A stretch of 64,000 nucleotides of DNA from JAGPCK01 sp041675505. Its GTDB lineage: Bacteria; Bacteroidota; Bacteroidia; UKL13-3. Below are positions 49,821 through 59,072 of this stretch, one piece after another. A program made the position numbers and the translations under genes. Under the pieces are notes generated by a model. The model saw only the letters and a program-made list of their open reading frames with translations, was not told the DNA's origin and made no database searches. The stretch is from assembly GCA_041675505.1 (NCBI GenBank), contig JBAYTR010000017.1, forward strand, positions 1-64,000, given 5' to 3'. How positions within the stretch are numbered: position 1 is the stretch's first letter; the number at the start of each line of letters is the position of its first letter.

Positions 49821-51479
49821 TTAATATTTTCCTTTTCTGAAAATGGAGATCAGCATAACCAAACCAAATATTCCGGAGACGATAATGCCTACCAACCCTA
49901 TAACGGGAATATTGTTCCACAGGGGTGGAATGCGTGAATGTATAATGAGGGATGAACCCATAATCAAAGCCGCCAGTATAATAGCAGAGGCCAGCCGGTT
50001 GCTTACCACATCCAGCATGTGCAGCATGGGTTGCAGGCCCTTTACTTCAATTATTATTTTACCTTCTTTAATGCGGTCTATTATTTTTTTCAAATCTCCC
50101 GGTAGTACTTTTATAAAGTCCCAGGCATCTAATGCGGTGTGTAATACCGTCATCAGTATGGCTTTTGGTTTCAGGCTTTCCTGAATGAGGTTGAGCGAGT
50201 TTTGCCTGATGTATTTAAGGGTATTAAACGAGGGTTCCAATATGCGACTCACACCATCCAGTATCACCAACGTGCGCAGCAACAGGAAAAAATCATTGGG
50301 GAAACTAAGCCGGTGTTTGTATATAATATGTTGCAAACTGTTTACTACCTCTGCCATGTTGCGTTCATCAATAGTGCTGGGCGGAAATTCATCCAACAGC
50401 ATGTTGATGTCATAAATCAGTTCTTCTTTGTTTTCTATGTTTTTGTTTTTGGTGAGGTGCTCAATGGCTTCTACCAATAATGACAAGTCGCCTTTGGTAA
50501 GCGCTACAATAAAATCGCGAAAGGCATTTTTGTCGTTGCGGTTCAGTGTGCCCGTCATGCCAAAGTCAATGAGTGCTATCCGGCCTTGTTTGTCTACCAG
50601 CACGTTACCGGGGTGAGGGTCGGCATGAAAAAATCCGTGACGGAAAATTTGTTCGAAGTACAGGTATAATCCCTTTTTAGCCAGCTCATGCAGGTTTACG
50701 TTTTGTTGTTTGAGCAGGGTAAGGTTATTTACTTTTATACCGTCAATGTATTCCATGGTAATTACCCTGCGACTGCTAAGGAAGGTGTAGATAACAGGAA
50801 TATGTACACCGGGTTCGTTCTCAAACATTTTAGTGAAGCGGTTCATGTTGTTGGCTTCCAGTAAAAAATTGAGTTCGCGGGTCATGGATTTTTTGAGCGA
50901 TTTCACCAGCTCCACAGGTTCGTAACGGGCCAGTTGTTCAAAGTTGTGTTCAGCTATTTCGGCCAGTTCGCTCAGTATCTCCAAATCTGTTTCAATAACT
51001 TCGGCTATATCGGGTCGTTGTACTTTTACCACCACCTGCTCACCGGTGTATAAGGTAGCGCGGTGCACCTGTGCTATAGAGGCTGAGGCCAGCGGCTGCT
51101 CATCAAATGAGGCATACATGGTGTTGATGGGTTTTCCTAGATCAGCCTCTACAATATTTTTTAAATCAACAAAGGAGAAACTGGGTACAGCATCCTGTAA
51201 TTTTTCCAGTTCATCAATCAGTTCACGGGGTAATAAATCGGGTCGGTTGCTTAATATTTGTCCGAACTTTACAAACGTAGGACCCAGTTCTTCCAAGGCC
51301 ATACGTATACGCTCATAACGTGAGTAGGAGATTTTGTTTATCTCTCCCTGCAAACGTTTGTGCAGCATAAAATTCGGAATCATGTTGCGCATGGATGAGT
51401 GAGCCAGCAAATCATCCAACCCGTGCTTGATAAGTACACTCAGTACTTTGCGGTAGCGTTTAAGGTTTTTCAGCTTCAT
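49821..51479 (-). CDS. ABC1/AarF/UbiB-family atypical kinase
   Basis: 552 residues, UbiB-like plan. N-terminal KFGQILSNRPDLLP (KxGQ motif), Ala-rich loop LASASIAQVHRA, the lysine in VVVKVQRP, catalytic HADPHPGN and LIDFGMTG, and two C-terminal membrane helices (LASAIILAALIMGSSLII; IPVIGLVGIIVSGIFGLVML). These proteins bind ATP and support isoprenoid-quinone or lipid biology; Bacteroidota use menaquinone. The start codon overlaps the stop of the phasin-like gene (51476-51479). Confidence 0.9.
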   Translation of the reverse strand: MKLKNLKRYRKVLSVLIKHGLDDLLAHSSMRNMIPNFMLHKRLQGEINKISYSRYERIRMALEELGPTFVKFGQILSNRPDLLPRELIDELEKLQDAVPSFSFVDLKNIVEADLGKPINTMYASFDEQPLASASIAQVHRATLYTGEQVVVKVQRPDIAEVIETDLEILSELAEIAEHNFEQLARYEPVELVKSLKKSMTRELNFLLEANNMNRFTKMFENEPGVHIPVIYTFLSSRRVITMEYIDGIKVNNLTLLKQQNVNLHELAKKGLYLYFEQIFRHGFFHADPHPGNVLVDKQGRIALIDFGMTGTLNRNDKNAFRDFIVALTKGDLSLLVEAIEHLTKNKNIENKEELIYDINMLLDEFPPSTIDERNMAEVVNSLQHIIYKHRLSFPNDFFLLLRTLVILDGVSRILEPSFNTLKYIRQNSLNLIQESLKPKAILMTVLHTALDAWDFIKVLPGDLKKIIDRIKEGKIIIEVKGLQPMLHMLDVVSNRLASAIILAALIMGSSLIIHSRIPPLWNNIPVIGLVGIIVSGIFGLVMLISIFRKGKY

Positions 51480-51784
51480 CCGTTCCCTTCTTTTTCTTTC
51501 AGTCTGGCTTCAAGTTCAGCAATACGCTGGTGCAGTTTTTCTACATCGTTCATGGTAGGTGTTTGCATTTCACGCATCAGGCTGAGCAGATTATCGCGCA
51601 CTTCATTTTTCAGTTCGTTGGCCTGCTCTTTACCGCTGTTCAGCAATTCATCTACAATACGTTTGCCTTCTTCTTCAGTAAGCTGTCCTTCCACATCCAT
51701 TTTGCGCAACATAGCCCGCACCTTTTCGCTGGTGGAAGCCAGTCCTACGGCCATGTACAGTAGTTTGGTTATACGTTGATCCAT
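51476..51784 (-). CDS. Phasin-like small helical protein
   Basis: 102 residues, two long helices with a charged coiled coil at the end (DVEKLHQRIAELEARLKEKE). The middle KRIVDELLNSGKEQANELKN is like polyhydroxyalkanoate granule-associated phasins. It is the first gene of the operon and overlaps the kinase start by 4 bp. No PHA synthase is in the window. Phasin-like proteins can also bind other granules. Confidence 0.55.
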   Translation of the reverse strand: MDQRITKLLYMAVGLASTSEKVRAMLRKMDVEGQLTEEEGKRIVDELLNSGKEQANELKNEVRDNLLSLMREMQTPTMNDVEKLHQRIAELEARLKEKEGNG

Positions 51785-51836
51785 ACTTGTTACTTGAGAG
51801 GTAAAGGTAACACCGTAAGCTGAACTAAAAAATGAC

Positions 51837-52280
51837 CTATATCAGGTGTTTGTTTTTATGTTTTCTATCCGTCCACAACAATCCGAATGACTCGGAAGGG
51901 GTTTTGTGTAAAGACTTATGGTGAATTTTATGCGCTTTGCGCAGCCGGATTAAATAAGGATTGTTACTCTTTAATGCGCGTGTGCGCTGGTGAACAAACA
52001 CATCGTGAATGATGAAATAAACCAGTCCGTAAGCAGTGATGCCACAGCCCATCCAGAACCGGTAATCTAAATCAGTTTGTCCTTGCCACATCAACCACAT
52101 AGCCGTGAGTGCAAAGGACAAAGAGAACAAGTCATTCCACTCGAAAAAAGTTTTTTGCGGCTGATGGTGCGTTTTGTGAATGAACCAGAGTGGCCCGTGG
52201 AACAAGTATTTATGCACCACCCAGGAGAATAGTTCCATGCCGGCAAACGTGAGCAGAAAAATGAGCGCTTTAACAAACAT
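51837..52280 (-). CDS. crtZ: Beta-carotene hydroxylase (CrtZ-like, fatty-acid-hydroxylase fold)
   Basis: 147 residues from the ATG at 52280; a GTG at 52316 would add 12 residues. Four membrane helices and the di-iron histidine clusters HKYLFHG, HKTHH, HDVFVH and HKIHH. It should hydroxylate the rings of beta-carotene to zeaxanthin, a yellow pigment common in this phylum. No other carotenoid genes are in the window. It is divergent from the TetR gene, which may control it. Confidence 0.87.
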   Translation of the reverse strand: MFVKALIFLLTFAGMELFSWVVHKYLFHGPLWFIHKTHHQPQKTFFEWNDLFSLSFALTAMWLMWQGQTDLDYRFWMGCGITAYGLVYFIIHDVFVHQRTRALKSNNPYLIRLRKAHKIHHKSLHKTPSESFGLLWTDRKHKNKHLI

Positions 52281-52336
52281 TGAAAAACAATAATACAACT
52301 TTGAAACAAACAGCACGTGAAACTGTTTTTATCTGC

Positions 52337-52966
52337 ATGAACACAAAAATTCTGCAACCCTACATCAATTATGTGTTGGAGCACCATGAGCGCCCCAAGT
52401 CGGTTTATCAGTTTGCCAAATCAGTTAATCTTACTGAGGGAGAGTTTTACGAACATTTCAGCAGCTTTTCTGCTGTAGAAAGTGAAATTATGCTGGAGCT
52501 CTTCAGCAGTACCTTACAAAAAACACAGGAGCAGGAAGTATATGCCACTTACTCTGTGCGTGAAAAGTTACTCTCCTTTTTTTACACGTGGATTGAAAAG
52601 TTGAAAGAGCACCGCAGCTTTATTCAGTTTTTACAACAGAGCCATAAACACCCCGCCATTACACCCACTTTTATGACGGAGGTGCGCCCTGCTTTTGTGG
52701 CCTATGCCAATCAACTGGTTCAGGAGGGAATAGAAAAAGGTGAAATCAGCGAGCGCAAATACATTGCCGGTAAGTATGGGGAGTCTTTGTGGGCACAGGT
52801 ATTGTTCATCCTGCATTTTTGGCTGCGCGACAATAGCAAAGGATTTGAGAAAACCGATGAGGCCATTGAAAAATCAGTGAACCTGGCTTTTGATTTAATG
52901 AGTCGTAGCGCCATTGATACCGCTATGGAGTTTGCTAAATTTTTGTACCACAACAAATCCATGTAA
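52337..52966 (+). CDS. TetR/AcrR-family transcriptional regulator
   Basis: 209 residues from the ATG at 52337; a TTG at 52280 overlaps the crtZ start region and is unlikely. The N-terminal helix-turn-helix is VYQFAKSVNLTEGEFYEHFS (about 26-45), shorter than average, and the rest is a helical ligand-binding domain (LLSFFYTWIEKLKEH). Its stop is directly followed by the ATG of the ABC1 kinase, so they are one transcript. Its site is not obvious. Confidence 0.85.
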   Translation: MNTKILQPYINYVLEHHERPKSVYQFAKSVNLTEGEFYEHFSSFSAVESEIMLELFSSTLQKTQEQEVYATYSVREKLLSFFYTWIEKLKEHRSFIQFLQQSHKHPAITPTFMTEVRPAFVAYANQLVQEGIEKGEISERKYIAGKYGESLWAQVLFILHFWLRDNSKGFEKTDEAIEKSVNLAFDLMSRSAIDTAMEFAKFLYHNKSM

Positions 52967-54328
52967 ATGAAAGAACAGGAGAGCATACCCAGTAGCAAAG
53001 TGCAACGGGCAGTAAAGTTTATTGCCACAGGAGCCAAAATTGGCGGCAATTACATGAAGCATTATGCTAAAAAAGCGGTGCATCCTGAAATGGACAGAAC
53101 GGAGTTGCATGAGAACAATGCAGCCGATGTATATGATACGTTAAGTGAACTCAAGGGCAGTGCACTCAAGGTAGCACAAATGCTGAGCATGGACCGCAAC
53201 CTGTTGCCCAAAGCCTACCAGCAAAAATTTCAAATGGCACAATACCAGGCTCCGCCTTTATCAGGACCATTAATTGTACGCACCTTTCAAAAAGAGTTCA
53301 GCAAAAGTCCGTCAGAAATGTTTGACACTTTTAAGATGAATTCAGTTAACGCGGCTTCTATAGGGCAGGTACACCGTGCAGAGAAAAACGGAAAGGTACT
53401 GGCGGTAAAAATCCAGTATCCTGGTGTGGCAGAGAGTATCAAAAGTGATTTAAAACTGGTAAAGCCTATTGCACTGCGTATGGTGGGCATGAGCGAGCGG
53501 GAAATGGACAAGTACATTCGCGAGGTGGAATCAAAACTGCTCGAAGAAACGGACTATGAGTTGGAACTGCAACGTTCGTTACACATTTCCCAAGTATGTT
53601 CTTCTATTCCGTTTACCCGTTTTCCGGTGTATTACCCGGAGTATTCAGGTAAAAAAGTACTCACTATGGATTGGATGCCCGGCTTACATCTGAATGAGTT
53701 TTTGAAAACCAATCCCTCGCAGGAGGTGAGAAATCGCATAGGGCAAGCCATGTGGGATTTTTATGATTTGCAGATTCATCATTTAAAAGCAGTTCATGCC
53801 GACCCTCATCCCGGTAATTTTCTGATGGAGGAAGACGGAACATTGGGTATTATTGATTTTGGTTGTGTAAAAGAAATTCCCGAAGATATTTATTACACGT
53901 ATTTTGCACTTACCCTCCCGGAAGTACAAAGCAATGAGGCATTGGTAGAGCAAATATCCAAATCACTGGAGGTGATTTATGACCAAGACAGTGCGCAGGA
54001 TAAACAGCTTTTTCTGGACTTTTTTATGCGTATGTCACGCCTCACTTCGCGACCTTTTCAAACAGCTACATTTGATTTTAGCGATGCTGCTTTTATTACC
54101 GAAATACATCGGTTGGGAGAAGAAATAAGCAGCCTTAGTGAATTTAAAAACAGTAAACAGGGGCGAGGTTCTCAGCATACTTTGTACATCAACAGAACTT
54201 TCTTTGGCCTGTACCAGATATTAAATGACCTGAAAGCAGAAATAAATACAGGCATTGGTAGCTGGAGAAATAACATTTTACAGTTTCATACATTGAATCC
54301 TGAACTAAAACTTGATTCTTCACTCTAA
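52967..54328 (+). CDS. ABC1/COQ8-like atypical kinase (AarF family)
   Basis: 453 residues, COQ8/ADCK3-like plan without C-terminal membrane helices. The KxGQ motif reads KVAQMLSMD (Gly replaced by Ala), the Ala-rich loop is NAASIGQVHRA, the lysine is in VLAVKIQYP, and the catalytic HADPHPGNF and IIDFGCVK are present. It starts right after the TetR stop with no spacer. It is a different subfamily from the ABC1 gene at 49821. Substrate unknown; probably linked to quinones or lipids. Confidence 0.88.
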   Translation: MKEQESIPSSKVQRAVKFIATGAKIGGNYMKHYAKKAVHPEMDRTELHENNAADVYDTLSELKGSALKVAQMLSMDRNLLPKAYQQKFQMAQYQAPPLSGPLIVRTFQKEFSKSPSEMFDTFKMNSVNAASIGQVHRAEKNGKVLAVKIQYPGVAESIKSDLKLVKPIALRMVGMSEREMDKYIREVESKLLEETDYELELQRSLHISQVCSSIPFTRFPVYYPEYSGKKVLTMDWMPGLHLNEFLKTNPSQEVRNRIGQAMWDFYDLQIHHLKAVHADPHPGNFLMEEDGTLGIIDFGCVKEIPEDIYYTYFALTLPEVQSNEALVEQISKSLEVIYDQDSAQDKQLFLDFFMRMSRLTSRPFQTATFDFSDAAFITEIHRLGEEISSLSEFKNSKQGRGSQHTLYINRTFFGLYQILNDLKAEINTGIGSWRNNILQFHTLNPELKLDSSL

Positions 54329-54351
54329 GAAATCGTTATTTGCAGCCTTTT

Positions 54352-55563
54352 ATGCTCAAAAACGAACGCTTTCTGCTTTTTACCCTGGCTGCAATCAACT
54401 TCACCAACATTGTTGATTTTATGGTGATGATGCCACTGGAAACTTACCTCACCACATTGTACCATATCACACATTTTCAATTTTCTATTTTAGTGGCCTC
54501 TTACACGCTGAGTGCAGGTTTATCAGGTTATACGGCAGCGCTTATAATTGATAGGTTCGACCGTAAAACCACTTTGCAAATAGTTTTTGCCGGCTTTTTA
54601 TTGGGCACTTTACTTTGTGGTGTGGCGCAAGGTTATTATTTGCTATTGGCTGCCCGTATTGTTACTGGTATTTTCGGTGGCCTGCTGGGGTCGATTGTAA
54701 TGGCTATTGCAGCAGATGTGATTCCAATTGAACGAAGAGGAGCGGCTATGGGCATTATCACTACCGGCTTCTCTATGGCTTCAATTGCTGGGGTGCCACT
54801 GGGTCTTTATCTGGCAACGCTTACCGATTGGCATGCGCCTTTTTTATTTCTGGTACTGGTGGGGTTAGTTATCTCCCCATTAATTTGGAAATACGTGCCC
54901 AATGTAAAATCGCATATACAAGAGAAATCCGACCGGCCTGATTTTGCGACTATTCTCAAAGAAATTCTGGTTGACCGCAATCACTTTATTGCACTTACGT
55001 TGATGGTCGGCCTGATGCTCGGACACTTTTGTATAGTACCTACGTATGCACGCTACATGGAAGATAATGTTGGGTTCAGTAAGGATCAGGTAACACTGAT
55101 TTATTTTATCGGGGGTTTGTTTACTTTTTTCACATCACCCATTGTTGGGCGTTTGGCTGATAAGTATGGGAAGAAAAAGGTATTTTCCATTTTTATAGTA
55201 TTGTGCAGCATTCCAGTTTTGTTTATTACACATATGGGGCACATTCCGCTTATTCCAGCATTTGTGGTAACCACCTTATTTTTTGTTTTTTCCAGTGGCC
55301 GATTTATTCCTGCACAGGCCATGGTAACAGGTGCAGTTAATCCTAAAATCAGGGGTGGATTTATGAGTTTTGCTTCAGCCTCTCAACAAGTGGCCGCTGG
55401 TGTGGCCGCCCTCATTTCAGGACTCATTGTAGTGGAAAAACCTGACGGCACTTTGGGTAATTACAATTACATCGGTTACGTTTCGGTAGTGATTACCATG
55501 AGCCTTTTGCTGCTGGTACCTAAACTTGTTATACGTGAACAAAAGACCGAACAGGTCAAATGA
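54352..55563 (+). CDS. MFS transporter
   Basis: 403 residues from the ATG at 54352; a TTG at 54340 is possible. Twelve likely membrane helices and the DHA1-type motif near loop 2-3 (ALIIDRFDRKTTLQIVF) and AARIVTGIFGGLLGSIVMA. It resembles AraJ/multidrug efflux-type permeases. Substrate unknown. It lies 23 bp after the ABC1 gene and may share its transcript. Its stop is 3 bp from the convergent purB. Confidence 0.87.
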   Translation: MLKNERFLLFTLAAINFTNIVDFMVMMPLETYLTTLYHITHFQFSILVASYTLSAGLSGYTAALIIDRFDRKTTLQIVFAGFLLGTLLCGVAQGYYLLLAARIVTGIFGGLLGSIVMAIAADVIPIERRGAAMGIITTGFSMASIAGVPLGLYLATLTDWHAPFLFLVLVGLVISPLIWKYVPNVKSHIQEKSDRPDFATILKEILVDRNHFIALTLMVGLMLGHFCIVPTYARYMEDNVGFSKDQVTLIYFIGGLFTFFTSPIVGRLADKYGKKKVFSIFIVLCSIPVLFITHMGHIPLIPAFVVTTLFFVFSSGRFIPAQAMVTGAVNPKIRGGFMSFASASQQVAAGVAALISGLIVVEKPDGTLGNYNYIGYVSVVITMSLLLLVPKLVIREQKTEQVK

Positions 55564-55566
55564 AAA

Positions 55567-56913
55567 CTAGATTCCGGTATAGTTGTAAGGCGTAATGGCC
55601 CGCAACTCTGTTTTTACCGCATCACTTACTTGCAGCGAATCAATAAACGTAGCGATTAAAGCACCGTCAATTTTATCTGCACCGCGGGTAAGGGCTTTAA
55701 GTGCCTCATAGGGTTGCGGATAATTTTCTCTACGCAAAACAGTTTGAATGGCCTCTGCTACTACGGCCCAGTTGTTTTCCAAATCTTCTTTAATTTTGGC
55801 TTCATTGAGCAGTAACTTATTTAAGCCTTTCAGTAAAGAGGCAAAAGAGATGGCTGTGTGTGCCAACGGAACTCCCACATTGCGCAATACGGTAGAGTCG
55901 GTTAAATCTCGTTGCAGGCGCGAAATGGGCAGCTTGGCTGAGAGGTGTTCGAAAATAGCATTAGCTATGCCGAAGTTTCCTTCTGCATTTTCAAAATCAA
56001 TGGGATTAACTTTATGCGGCATGGCCGATGAGCCCACTTCGTTTTTGTTTACTTTTTGCTTGAAGTAATCCATGGAAATGTAGGTCCACATATCGCGGCA
56101 CAAATCAATCTGAATGGTGTTGATACGTTTGAGGCAATCGAACAAAGCCGCAAGATTATCATAATGCTCAATTTGTGTAGTGGTTTGCGAGCGACTCAAT
56201 CCCAATACTTCATTCACAAACTGATTACCGAATTGTTGCCAGTTGTTTGCGGGATAGGCCACGTGATGTGCATTAAAATTTCCGGTGGCTCCACCAAACT
56301 TTGCCGAGAATGGAATTTGAGCCAATTGATTTTTCTGGATGTTCAAACGCTCTGCAAACACGTAAACCTCTTTGCCCAAACGGGTGGGAGAGGCCGGTTG
56401 TCCGTGTGTGCGGGCCAGTAGCGGAATGTTTTTCCAGTCGTTGGCATATTGCAGCAGCAAGTCAATTATGCTGTTTAATTGCGGAATGTAGTGTTCGTTA
56501 ATTGCCCGTTTAATGGATAACGGAATGGCCGTGTTGTTGATGTCTTGGGAAGTAAGTCCGAAGTGTACAAACTCTTTCAGCTCACTTAACCCTATTTTGT
56601 CGAGTTCTTCTTTAATAAAATACTCCACTGCTTTCACATCATGGTTGGTTACTTTCTCGGTATCCTTAATGCGTTGTGCATCTGCTTCGGTAAAGTTCAG
56701 GTACAAATTACGTAACGCACTTTTGTGTGTCTCGGTTAGTTTTCCGGCCAGTTGCGGCACCGGTAATTCAGCCAGTGAAATAAAATACGCTATTTCCACC
56801 TCCACGCGATAGCGAATAAGGGCAAATTCAGAAAAATAAGCAGCCAGTGCTTCGGTAACCTTACGGTAGCGCCCGTCAACAGGGGATATGGCGGAGAGTG
56901 GAGTGAGTTGCAT
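55567..56913 (-). CDS. purB: Adenylosuccinate lyase
   Basis: 448 residues, close to the E. coli-type enzyme in length. Signatures: LARTHGQPASPT (His170) and the flexible-loop signature GSSAMPHKVNPIDFENAEGN (294-313) with the catalytic serine. It acts twice in purine synthesis, splitting SAICAR to AICAR and adenylosuccinate to AMP. A TACATTTG -7 box ends 4 nt before the ATG. Confidence 0.97.
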   Translation of the reverse strand: MQLTPLSAISPVDGRYRKVTEALAAYFSEFALIRYRVEVEIAYFISLAELPVPQLAGKLTETHKSALRNLYLNFTEADAQRIKDTEKVTNHDVKAVEYFIKEELDKIGLSELKEFVHFGLTSQDINNTAIPLSIKRAINEHYIPQLNSIIDLLLQYANDWKNIPLLARTHGQPASPTRLGKEVYVFAERLNIQKNQLAQIPFSAKFGGATGNFNAHHVAYPANNWQQFGNQFVNEVLGLSRSQTTTQIEHYDNLAALFDCLKRINTIQIDLCRDMWTYISMDYFKQKVNKNEVGSSAMPHKVNPIDFENAEGNFGIANAIFEHLSAKLPISRLQRDLTDSTVLRNVGVPLAHTAISFASLLKGLNKLLLNEAKIKEDLENNWAVVAEAIQTVLRRENYPQPYEALKALTRGADKIDGALIATFIDSLQVSDAVKTELRAITPYNYTGI

Positions 56914-56917
56914 GCCG

Positions 56918-56925
56918 CAAATGTA
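56918..56925 (-). promoter_or_regulatory. -7 box of purB, 4 nt before the ATG
   Basis: On the minus strand TACATTTG, then CGGC and ATG. Exact TAnnTTTG match; candidate leaderless start. Confidence 0.5.
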
Positions 56926-56949
56926 CTAAAGATGTTGTTTACAGAGGAG

Positions 56950-56957
56950 TAAATTTG
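56950..56957 (+). promoter_or_regulatory. -7 box of the gliding-motility-type gene
   Basis: TAAATTTG, exact match, 14 nt before the ATG at 56972. Confidence 0.45.
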
Positions 56958-56971
56958 TAACTTGCTTGAGT

Positions 56972-59041
56972 ATGGCGTCCCGTTTATATCAGTGTATATC
57001 CGTGAAAATAGTGTTACTGGCGGTTGGCCTGCTGTTTCAGTATGCTGCTGTTGCTCAACCGCAATACAGCCACTGGTACTTTGGCGGTGGGGCAGGCGTG
57101 AGGTTTACTAAAGACTCTGCGTACTCCATTACTGATAGTAAAATTATTGCCAGTGAGGGTTGTGCAGGAATATCAGACCGTAACGGTAACCTGTTGTTTT
57201 ATACGGATGGCATTACGGTTTACAATGCCTTACATCAGGTGGTGCCGGGTGGCAATGGGTTGTGGGGAAATCCTTCAACCACGCAAGTAGCGCTTATTGT
57301 CCCTTATCCAAAACATGCCAACCAATGGTTCATTTTTACTGCCGATGCTAACTTTGCTGAGAAGGGACTGTGTTATACACACATTCAAATGGATTTTTCG
57401 GGCCATTCGGGATTGATACTGGATAAGAATGTGGAGATGTTTACTCCTGTCGCTGAAAAAATAACTGCAACGCAACATGCCAATGGCCGTGATTTTTGGC
57501 TGGTAGCGCACGGGGCGGGTAACAACCGTTACCACAGTTTTTTGATTGATTCTAATGGTGTACACAGGGATGTTTCTGTTACAAGCGATGTGGGCATTAG
57601 CCATACCGTTACCTGGAATGCAGCCAATGCAGTTGGTGGAGTTAAAATAAGTCCCGATGGGAAAAAAATGGCTGCCGCTATTTTGGGAGAAAATGCTTTT
57701 GAGCTGTATGATTTTGATGCTGCAACAGGCAAGGTAAGTAATGCGATTACTTTGCAGGATTCGGTAAAATTTGCCAATGCCTACAGCGTGGAATTCTCCC
57801 CCGATTCACGCATTTTATATCTATCAGCAACATTGTATAAAAAGGTACATCAGGTTTTTTTGCAGGGAAATACGGCTGAAAAATTACTGGAGAATGCTAT
57901 TGAAATACCCTTCTCACAAGCGGAAGGAAATACCTCTTTACAGTTAGGGCCTGACGGTAAATTGTACATCGGGCGGGCGGGTGATTATTTATCAGCCATT
58001 GCTTTTCCCGCAGCACTGTACCCTAATTGCCTAATCGAAGAACGCTCTGTAGATTTGAAAGGTAAGTCCTGCTACCTGGGCCTGCCTAATAATTTTCACT
58101 TTGAATATGTACCTAATTTCAGGTTCGAAAACACCTGCGAAGGCGATAGTACCTTGTTTATAATTACGACTCCCGTATTCGATTCAGCAGTATGGAACTT
58201 TGGCGAGGGCAATCCGCTCAGGTTGCAAAGTAAAACAGTCAAATATCAGTACTCTGCCACGGGTAAGTACAAAGTAAAACTCTATTTGTATGTGGATGGT
58301 GTGTTGGACAGTGTAGAAAAAGAATTGCAGTATCATCCGCACAAAAAGACAGTGCTTCCGGCAGATACCATCATCTGTGCAAAAGTGGCGCTCAATTTAT
58401 ATGCCTTTGACTCTTCTTACGTATCGTATTTGTGGAGCAACGGTACCCAAGCACCTGCTATAACTGTTGCTGAAACCGGAGTTTATTGGGTAAGCACATT
58501 TGACGGAAATTGTTTTGACAGTGATACCATTAAGGTCAATTTTAAACAATCTCCCACGGTGGATTTAGGCAAGGATACCTTCATCTGCGAGCCGGATGAA
58601 ATAATTCTGTCGTTGCCGCAGTTTGGCAGTTCAGTGTTTAACTGGCAGAATAATTCTGCGGATACTTTTTTTACAGTTGAGCAACCGGGACAATATTTTG
58701 TGCAGGTAAAGAATGAATGTGGTATGGACGAAGACTCCATTGAAATAGCCACATGTGAGTGTACTGTATTTGTGCCCTCTGCATTTTCACCGGATAAAAA
58801 CGGGCTTAATGATCTGTTCAGGGCTGAGGGTTGTCTGCCTGTTCTATTTAAACTATCTGTTTTCAACAGTTGGGGGCAACGGGTGTTTTTTACCGATGAC
58901 ATAACCAAAGGCTGGGACGGCACCTTTAAAGGCCAATCAGCACCTGAAGGTGTTTATGCCTGGGTGTTGGAATATACAGGCAGTGCGCGGTCTGATCAAC
59001 TAAACAAAGCCGACCGCGGTACGGTTATTTTAATGCGTTAG
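56972..59041 (+). CDS. Secreted protein with beta-propeller and T9SS type B sorting domain
   Basis: 689 residues from the ATG at 56972. The signal peptide ends near AVAQP. Residues ~20-370 look like a WD40/SMP-type propeller (YSHWYFGGGAGVRFTKDSA, VGGVKISPDGKKMAAAILGE, YSVEFSPDSRILYLSATLYK). A PKD-like domain (~390-450), two Ig-like repeats (LYAFDSSYVSYLWSNGTQAP and FICEPDEIILSLPQF) and a type B sorting domain (VFVPSAFSPDKNGLNDLF, FNSWGQRVFF) follow. Type IX secretion cargo of unknown role. Confidence 0.87.
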   Translation: MASRLYQCISVKIVLLAVGLLFQYAAVAQPQYSHWYFGGGAGVRFTKDSAYSITDSKIIASEGCAGISDRNGNLLFYTDGITVYNALHQVVPGGNGLWGNPSTTQVALIVPYPKHANQWFIFTADANFAEKGLCYTHIQMDFSGHSGLILDKNVEMFTPVAEKITATQHANGRDFWLVAHGAGNNRYHSFLIDSNGVHRDVSVTSDVGISHTVTWNAANAVGGVKISPDGKKMAAAILGENAFELYDFDAATGKVSNAITLQDSVKFANAYSVEFSPDSRILYLSATLYKKVHQVFLQGNTAEKLLENAIEIPFSQAEGNTSLQLGPDGKLYIGRAGDYLSAIAFPAALYPNCLIEERSVDLKGKSCYLGLPNNFHFEYVPNFRFENTCEGDSTLFIITTPVFDSAVWNFGEGNPLRLQSKTVKYQYSATGKYKVKLYLYVDGVLDSVEKELQYHPHKKTVLPADTIICAKVALNLYAFDSSYVSYLWSNGTQAPAITVAETGVYWVSTFDGNCFDSDTIKVNFKQSPTVDLGKDTFICEPDEIILSLPQFGSSVFNWQNNSADTFFTVEQPGQYFVQVKNECGMDEDSIEIATCECTVFVPSAFSPDKNGLNDLFRAEGCLPVLFKLSVFNSWGQRVFFTDDITKGWDGTFKGQSAPEGVYAWVLEYTGSARSDQLNKADRGTVILMR

Positions 59042-59058
59042 AATATTGAGCATACGAT

Positions 59059-59066
59059 TACCTTTG
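59059..59066 (+). promoter_or_regulatory. -7 box of the endonuclease gene, 6 nt before the ATG
   Basis: TACCTTTG, exact TAnnTTTG match. The in-frame ATG is at 59073. Confidence 0.5.
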
Positions 59067-59072
59067 CATGGT

